Of a stretch of DNA of 64,000 nt, positions 58,401 through 64,000 are shown one piece after another. This stretch comes from Apostichopus japonicus (lineage: Eukaryota; Echinodermata; Holothuroidea; Aspidochirotida; Stichopodidae), in contig NC_092572.1 in NCBI RefSeq assembly GCF_037975245.1, positions 310,001-374,000 of the forward strand, in the 5' to 3' direction. The position numbers and the translations under genes are program-made. Each line of letters starts with the position of its first letter. Position 1 is the first letter of the stretch. The notes under the pieces were generated by a model. The model ran no database searches, was not told the origin of the DNA, and saw only the letters and a program-made list of their open reading frames with translations.

Positions 58401-61400
58401 AAGGTTTATAAGTACATGGCATTAATTTACCTGTAATTGGACTGATATCAGGAGGGATGTAAACCTTCTCATCACTACTGGGTTGACTTGGTTACATATA
58501 GACACAAACAAGGTTTATAAGTACATGGCATTAATTTACCTGTAATTGGACTGATATCAGGAGGGATGTAAACCTACTCATCACTACTGGGTTGACTTGG
58601 TTACATATAGACACAAACAAGGTTTATATGTACATGGCATTAATTTACCTGTAATTGGACTGATATCAGGAGGGATGTTAACCTTCTCATCACTACTGGG
58701 TTGACTTGGTTACATATAGACACAAACAAGGTTTATATGTATGTATGGCATTAATTTACCTGTAATTGGACTGATATCAGGAGGGATGTAAACCTTCTCA
58801 TCACTACTGGGTTGACTTGGTTACACATAGACACAAACAAGGTTTATAAGTACATGGCATTAATTTACCTGTAATTGGACTGATATCAGGAGGGATGTAA
58901 ACCTTCTCATCACTACTGGGTTGACTTGGTTACACATAGACACAAACAAGGTTTATAAGTACATGGCATTAATTTACCTGTAATTGGACTGATATCAGGA
59001 GGGATGTAAACCTTCTCATCACTACTGGGTTGACTTGGTTACACATAGACACAAACAAGGTTTATAAGTACATGGCATTAATTTACCTGTAATTGGACTG
59101 ATATCAGGAGGGATGTAAACCTTCTCATCACTACTGGGTTGACTTGGTTACATATAGACACAAACAAGGTTTATAAGTACATGGCATTAATTTACCTGTA
59201 ATTGGACTGATATCAGGAGGGATGTAAACCTTCTCATCACTACTGGGTTGACTTGGTTACATATAGACACAAACAAGGTTTATAAGTACATGGCATTAAT
59301 TTACCTGTAATTGGACTGATATCAGGAGGGATGTAAACCTTCTCATCACTACTGGGTTGACTTGGTTACATATAGACACAAACAAGGTTTATAAGTACAT
59401 GGCATTAATTTACCTGTAATTGGACTGATATCAGGAGGGATGTAAACCTTCTCATCACTACTGGGTTGACTTGGTGAAGATGAACCAATACCTTCAGAAC
59501 TCACGATAGGCACACTTAATAGGGATGATTCACTGTCAGGTGAGGAAAGATTAAACAAGTTACCATGGCATCGTCATGGTGAATCATAAGATATATGATG
59601 CTGATGTACTTAAATAGTCAGACTATACCAAGAAACAAACAGGGATTAAGCAGCAAAAAGTCATGAATGCATACCAGTATCTATACAATACAACCAGTAT
59701 AAACAGACACAGGTTACAGTATACACAGTTTAATTGCATATAGGCTACACCTACATTCGATGATGAAGCATACCTTACAGTTGCTTGTAACAAACAGTAG
59801 GCCATGACAGGTTGCAATGTGTCCAGTCAATTAACATAGTGGGTATAGTATTTACAGCAGCTATCCTATATATGTGCTTCATAGGCACAATAACTTACAC
59901 TACATGTAGTGATCCAGGTTACAATATTATCTCTATTTAAATATCATACTGGATACATGTGATTTTATTAGCATGTGTATGCTATCATCACTTCTATTAT
60001 ATATGTTTAAAGACGGTACATGATACAAGTAGGTAATATGCAGGTAACTTACACACTGGCTACATACAGTAACATGTGACTAATCAGTATATGCACTGTA
60101 TTACAGTTAGCTGCTATAGAGATGCTTAGCATACGTTATGTATGTTAAAGTACTGGCAGTAAACCAGCATAGGCAACAGTGTAATGCATTTTATATTTAG
60201 GAGGTAGGCTGTATAGACTATAGTATGTCAACTACACTCAAGGCCACTTAGAATGACTGGAACAAAATAGCTCTCTGATTTGAATTGTCATTCCAGAGTA
60301 GATTACCAAGTAAAACATTGCTCGCAAATGACTGTTAGTCTGACACTAGATAACAGAATTATAACACACAGTACAGCATAGTAGAGTATAGTACAGCACA
60401 ACACAGTACAGAATACTAGTTATGACTGTAAACTATGCAGGATCCAATATGCACCATGCTTATAACAAAAAGGATAAACAAAGCTATCAGGGTGCTTGTA
60501 AGGGCCGACCTCTGGGGGGTTGGTGAGGGTAACATATGATGTTATTAATATTTTACATACAATGAAGACTTCCCTTGGGTTAGGTACATCAATGAGAATT
60601 CAACAAACCTTAGTTCCAGCAGATGCTGAGCTTTCTCTTGTAGGAGGAGTGTTTCTGCATCAACTGATGATAATCCATCTCTGTCAGAGCTGGCTGATAA
60701 TTTATTGGTGTCCATTAAGGGAACATTATTCAGCTGAACTCCTCTCCTTGCAGGTATGCTAGATGATCCTCTCCTTGCAGGTATGCTAGATAATTCTTTC
60801 CTTGCAGGGTTTGATGACAGCCTCCTCACTGGCCTCTCCTCTTTGTTTATTCCAGGCATCCTCTGTGTTAGTTTACTAGTTATGTCCTGCTGTCCATCAG
60901 AAGAGGAAGCCCTTGTGGTATCCCTGGTAGGGGGTGATAACCACCAGAGGTCACCTTCAGGATCTCCTGCCCTCTCCTCTCTGCTCTGAGGTGCTGCATG
61001 TCGAAATCGATGTATGTACCTGTAATGTTAGCAACAAGATGTAGAGCTATTAGAGCAGCTACAAGCATAATATAAACACACAGTAAGGTATAGTAGGGAA
61101 GGTAGTCAATGTAACCCTCATAATGTATAGTAACACTGCAAAGATATAAGATATAGCAGGTATTACAGTACTGTAAACATGTCCTACCATACAGCAGAGG
61201 ATTATAACACATATCTACAGTTATATTGCAAAGACTTCCTATTATGATGCCCTTGCTATAGTTTCTTTTCAGCAATGCGAGGAAGTATAGTTCATGAAAT
61301 TTGTAATCAAGTTTCTAAATGAGGCGCACCAGACAATAGAAGCAAGATTATGAATGTGCCGTAATAGTATATAATCATATAAAAATAATAGATGTAACCC

Positions 61401-63948
61401 TCACCGAGCAAGAACTGAGCTATGTTGAGGTTGGGTTGTTGGTCTCCCTGTTTCCTCATTTATTTTGAATGATGATGATGATGATGATGATGACAGCCTA
61501 CTTTGTTTCTTCAGAAGAGCTAACAGTTCCCCTTCCTCTGCCCTAGTCAGAACAACTGAAGATCCTGACAAGTCTCCATTGACCTTATGACCTGATGATG
61601 ACCTTAAAGAAAGTGGACTTTCAATTGAGGATGGTCTCTCACTTGTTGGCCAAGATTCATTAAACTTAGATGAATTATCTGGTGGACTTGGTGTGTCTCT
61701 GGTAGGGAGTTCCTTAGCTAACACAGTATTTGTCCTACTCATGAAGGCCTGTTCTTGAGGTGTAAGCTGGCACTCATTGCCGTTCTTCTTGTCTTCAGCA
61801 GATGGTTGCAACTTCTCTGGACTTAGTTTTGTCTAAAAAACAAGGCAAATATAGTGGAGTTAATATACCCAAAAAGCTTTACATTTGAGTTTATATGCCC
61901 AGGAAGCTGTATAGTTGGAGTTTATATGCCCAGGAAGCTATATAGTTGGAGTTTATATGCCCAGGAAGCTGTACAGTTGCAGACAATCTTGTTATCTTGT
62001 AGGAAGTTTCGAGCAAAATTAGTTTGTCAGAAAGAGGAATTTCTTTGGCACATGTATACCAAAGAGCCGACTTTGAGGCCAATGCTTCTGGAAGCTAAGA
62101 CATTTTGATATTTTTTCTTGCTATCTTGTAACTAGTGATTTTCAATGCAAAATTACATACCAGGAGGAGGAGGATATCATGCAACATGAAAGAAGCAATA
62201 TCTGCGGGTATCAAAGTATGAAACACTTAAATATCAACCTGCGATTCTTCTTTTGTCAAGGTCCTCAGTAAAGATGGGTGGTAGAAGGCCAAGGGTAATG
62301 ATGGTTCCAAGAAAGGGTCATCCCTAAAACAAAGTAAACATAAGAGCCATTAAGTACTATTATCTATGTATGAAACAGATATAAAACAAAGGAGTAACAA
62401 AGTAGCCACTAAATAATATCTACTGTATGTATGAAATAGATATGGAGTAACATTGAGTTACGATTAGTTAAAGAGGAAATGACAAATTTAAAAAGTTTAC
62501 ATAAATGAATAAATAGTTAATTGTATGTGTTCTAGTTGATGGACAACCATAGGCAAATAATTAGATCTTTAACAGGTGGTGAATCTTTGAGGAGATATTA
62601 GTCACCAGAGGTTAGACTTAATGTGCCATTACCATATTAAACTCAAGTATAACTTCATTTCATTTATTGTTTCCATTTCCTCACAATGTTTATATAATAA
62701 GACGGTGAAGACAATACCATACAAAGAAAATAATGAGTAATAAATCATATAAAAGAAAAATATATCATGGAAATTACGGGGAGAAAATGGTGGAAGGGCT
62801 TGGAAGCCGTAGCTTGTACAAGAAGACCCACCAAAAAAAAAAAATAACATGTATAAAGGATATGGGCATGATAATAAAGCCCCTTACCAAGAAGACCTAT
62901 ACCCCCCACCCCTAAACTAAACAACTTAAAGCCTAGGATAGGCCTTAAGACTAGAGTTATACAGTATAAATTGATTTTTTTTTTAATTGTTTAAGGGGTT
63001 TGACAACCAGTCAGCAGCTTTCACAGTTTGTACCTCGAAAAATCCGCTGTGCAGTGTGTTTTATTTGAGTGTCCCTTGGTCAGCGTTCAAACAAAATTCA
63101 AGGAAATGTCAAATGTTTTAGCCTAGGCTAAGCATTCTTTACTCTCTTGTTTTTGGTAAGGATAAGGACATTTCTTCCTAATGCACTGAAACTTCGACAA
63201 GAAAAAGGGAAGGAATGGCAACTGAAGACAATGCATTACCTATCCAGCTACTAGCACTGCTTAAGCCTAGGTCTAGAACTAGGCCAACATCAGGTTGGTG
63301 CCTTTTCATGTTACTGAAGTTAGGCTAGGCCTAGGATAATAACGTTAGGCGATGGCAAGTTAGGCCAAACACTCATAAGCAACACAGTGACACCTTGAAC
63401 TAGGTCGTAAGCTATTCATTCGTACTATGCTATGCCTGCAGAAAACCTACTGCTTCAGTTTCTGTTGCCAAAATAAAACATCTGACATTTTCCTAAGGCC
63501 TCAATAACCGGTCTCTCTTGCACTACGCAGCTTCACGAAGTTTTCAAGGAAGCCGCCATTATTTGCAGCTAACAAAGTTTAAAAATTTACTTAGAAGAAA
63601 AACCTATCCAAAATGTTTTTTATGAAACCGAATGTTAGAAAATAAGATTTATTATTATTTATATAATATTTTAATGACTTTTCTGAAGTGAAAAAAATAA
63701 AGCACTGAAATTATTATATTTCTATGTTTTGACGAAATATTATTGCTGAAATGGCAATACATCACTAGTGAGGCGAAGCTTCGTTAGCAACCGGACCGAC
63801 CGTTAAACTTTACAACAATCATAATATTCTCCACTGTTATTTATGAACGCGAGTAGAAAACTAATAAATAATGCAGTAAGTTCACCTTGTCTGTGAGATG
63901 AAGCTTGATGAGGGTCTCAATACATGTGTCGAATAGAAGTTTGTTCAT
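52244..63948 (-). CDS. Gene C: Ser-rich low-complexity protein, possibly PROSER3-like
   Basis: Exons on the minus strand, 5' to 3': 63948-63886 (ATG), 62323-62239, 61832-61405, 61019-60609, 59532-59414, 57184-56925, 56430-55462, perhaps 54150-54124, and 52446-52244 (stop). From 62,323 to 55,462 all junctions agree in phase. Two joins do not (after the first exon, and before the last), so at least two small exons are unseen. The visible part is about 845 residues, hydrophilic, rich in Ser, Glu and Lys, without signal peptide or membrane helix. Recognisable strings are RYIHRFRHAAPQSREER followed by DLWWLSPP, and DILYQWRLRRKVEVARNQ. These recall proline/serine-rich protein 3 (PROSER3), but I hold that weakly. 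Function unknown; a cytoplasmic or centrosomal scaffold would fit the composition. Confidence 0.72.
52609..53836. mobile_element. Non-autonomous hAT-like element (family 4) in a gene C intron
   Basis: Ends CATGGGCGGCGATCC and GGATCGCCACCCATG are inverted repeats. TATATATG flanks both sides (52,601-52,608 and 53,837-53,844), a perfect 8-bp duplication, although the low complexity of that octamer lowers its weight. GC-rich subterminal GGGGGATATATCCCCCC-like strings lie near both ends. No transposase is present. A second element with its own inverted ends sits inside. Confidence 0.8.
53004..53375. mobile_element. Nested element with AGGGGCGTCGGA ends
   Basis: TAGGGGCGTCGGAGC on the left and GCTTCCGACGCCCCTG on the right are inverted repeats, about 370 bp apart. 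TTAAT borders both sides. That could be a TTAA-type (piggyBac-like) or a short other duplication, and cannot be decided by eye. The interior holds an A-rich tract and a 40-bp GC-rich palindrome (CTACGCGCCAACC...GGTGGCGCGTAG). Confidence 0.65.
54124..54150 (-). CDS. Possible 27-nt microexon of gene C
   Basis: Minus-strand acceptor TTTCCCTTTCATGATAG and strong donor GTAAGT frame nine codons (VINRRLFEP), phase 0-0. The splice signals are good but it does not solve the phase gap before the last exon, so it is a weak call. Confidence 0.25.
54503..55440. repeat. 97-bp minisatellite in a gene C intron
   Basis: About ten copies of a 97-bp unit with CAAGGTAAAGCTCACTCCAA and GAGTAGTAGGATGTTCTATG. The array ends about 20 bp from the donor of the large gene C exon. 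Confidence 0.95.
55462..56430 (-). CDS. Gene C large exon
   Basis: A 969-nt phase 0-0 exon (323 codons) between acceptor TTTCCATAG and donor GTGAGT. Order of composition: a Thr/Asn/His-rich part with a His cluster (ISHHHQYERDNRL), a Lys-rich part (KADKTTDKEDVKVKKLEKQE) and an acidic end (DDGNSIAEEEYSSPAIRGSS). It is predicted to be disordered. The open frame runs past the donor for about 27 further codons into the minisatellite, which is not expected to be coding. Confidence 0.8.
56925..57184 (-). CDS. Gene C exon with in-frame 33-bp repeat
   Basis: A 260-nt exon (phase 1 to 0) with three full and two partial copies of the 11-residue unit DKLRDQTPLHQ, encoded by 33-bp repeats. It ends in DILYQWRLRRKVEVARNQ, a basic segment typical of a helix. 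Acceptor AAAAAATTACAG, donor GTAACT. Confidence 0.78.
57361..57530. repeat. About 78-bp tandem repeat, two and a half copies
   Basis: Units with CAAGTGGTATACAGTGAACC and GATAGTAGGCTGGAGGGCAT in a gene C intron. Confidence 0.85.
57774..59475. repeat. 109-bp array derived from a gene C exon/donor junction
   Basis: About fifteen tandem 109-bp units plus the true exon at the right end. Each unit holds (minus strand) the last 56-60 nt of the exon at 59414-59532, from AGTCAACCCAGTAGTGATG to CCAATTACAG, its GTAAAT donor, and about 50 bp of following intron. The 5' part of the exon and its acceptor are not in the units. Copies are nearly identical, with a few changes such as AACCTACTCA near 58,572. 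Confidence 0.95.
59414..59532 (-). CDS. Gene C exon, source of the 109-bp array
   Basis: A 119-nt exon (phase 2 to 1) encoding SESSLLSVPIVSSEG and DEKVYIPPDISPIT. Acceptor CTTTCCTCACCTGACAG, donor GTAAAT. Only this copy has the complete acceptor. Confidence 0.78.
59533..60608. other. Gene C intron, nothing else supported
   Basis: AT-rich intron with an ACAGTACAGCAC-type low-complexity patch near 60,365-60,410. Confidence 0.6.
60609..61019 (-). CDS. Gene C exon with the RYIHRFRH...DLWWL motif
   Basis: A 411-nt exon (phase 2 to 2). It starts with the arginine-rich RYIHRFRHAAPQSREER, then DLWWLSPPTRD, then a short internal repeat ELSSIPARRGSSSIPARRG (two to three copies of an 8-residue unit), and ends with a Leu-rich helix (LLLQEKAQHLLEL). 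Acceptor GCTAACATTACAG, donor GTTTGT. The first motif is the best handle for a homology search. Confidence 0.78.
61405..61832 (-). CDS. Gene C exon, Ser-rich
   Basis: A 428-nt exon entered in phase 0 after TTGTTTTTTAG, leaving in phase 2 at GTGAGG. It encodes LTPQEQAFMSRTNTVLAKEL, a Pro/Ser part (TRDTPSPPDNSSKF), EGELLALLKKQSRL and a run of nine to ten serines coded by a (TCA/TCATCATCA)n-type tract at about 61,470-61,493. Confidence 0.8.
61860..61980. repeat. 31-bp tandem repeat in gene C intron
   Basis: Three to four copies of GTTTATATGCCCAGGAAGCT plus GTATAGTTGGA, directly upstream (in gene direction) of the Ser-rich exon. Confidence 0.9.
62239..62323 (-). CDS. Gene C exon 2 (or later)
   Basis: An 85-nt exon between CTTTGTTTTAG and a GTTGAT donor encoding DDPFLEPSLPLAFYHPSLL and TKEESQ. 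It leaves in phase 0, agreeing with the next exon. Entry needs phase 2, which the first exon does not supply. Confidence 0.6.
62324..63885. other. Gene C intron(s); a small exon is probably hidden here
   Basis: The phase gap between exons 63948-63886 and 62323-62239 predicts at least one exon. None could be chosen with confidence. Several GGCCTAGGCTA-type strings occur at 62,930-63,350. Confidence 0.45.
63886..63948 (-). CDS. Gene C first coding exon
   Basis: ATG followed by 20 codons (MNKLLFDTCIETLIKLHL...) to a GTGAAC donor. The peptide looks like an amphipathic helix. An acceptor-like TTTTTAACAG lies upstream (near 63,975), so a further 5' non-coding exon may be outside the window. Confidence 0.5.
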
Positions 63949-64000
63949 ATCAAGCTTTAGGCTAACCTAGACCTGTTAAAAACAATCGACTCATTAACGT

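Overview
This is a eukaryotic, AT-rich, intron-rich window with very many repeats. No bacterial signal is present. Three split genes can be followed by splice sites that keep phase. The gene content (an Ig-domain receptor kinase-like protein, a DUF1647-like putative glycosyltransferase), the mix of non-LTR retrotransposons, hAT-type elements and a solo LTR, and motifs such as 'ggcctaggctagg' suggest an invertebrate deuterostome, perhaps an echinoderm such as a sea cucumber. That assignment is inference only.

Layout. 1-2.5 kb: AT microsatellite, a 339-bp tandem duplication and ten scattered copies of the 14-mer GTCACGCGAGTCAC. 3.0-9.8 kb: one 6.8-kb array of about 20-bp units with higher-order periods of about 579 and 2,691 bp. 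11.0-11.9 kb: a tRNA-derived SINE and a 79-bp array. 13.4-23.1 kb (+): gene A, at least 14 exons coding for two Ig domains, a transmembrane helix and a tyrosine-kinase-like domain whose catalytic residues are replaced (a receptor pseudokinase). 23.5-31 kb: a near-perfect palindrome, a 983-bp solo LTR with a 4-bp target duplication, a decayed 5'-truncated LINE with reverse transcriptase, and a second LINE 3' fragment between inverted repeats. 32.0-38.4 kb (+): gene B, four coding exons, a 346-residue type II membrane protein resembling the DUF1647 family; its first coding exon is present twice. 38.7-42 kb: minisatellites. 42.5-48.5 kb: a cluster of non-autonomous hAT-like elements with 8-bp target duplications, one nested in another, and a perfect 64-bp hairpin. 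49.5-51.5 kb: two large minisatellites. 52.2-63.9 kb (-): gene C, a serine-rich, low-complexity protein of about 850 residues, with a hAT-like element in one intron and a 109-bp array made from one of its own exon/donor junctions.

The three genes show no operon-like or pathway link. The most distinctive things are the degenerate kinase domain of gene A, the exon-derived arrays and exon duplication in genes B and C, and the density of unrelated minisatellites (more than 20 arrays in 64 kb). All exon calls come from reading splice signals and phase by eye; no transcript or database evidence was available.
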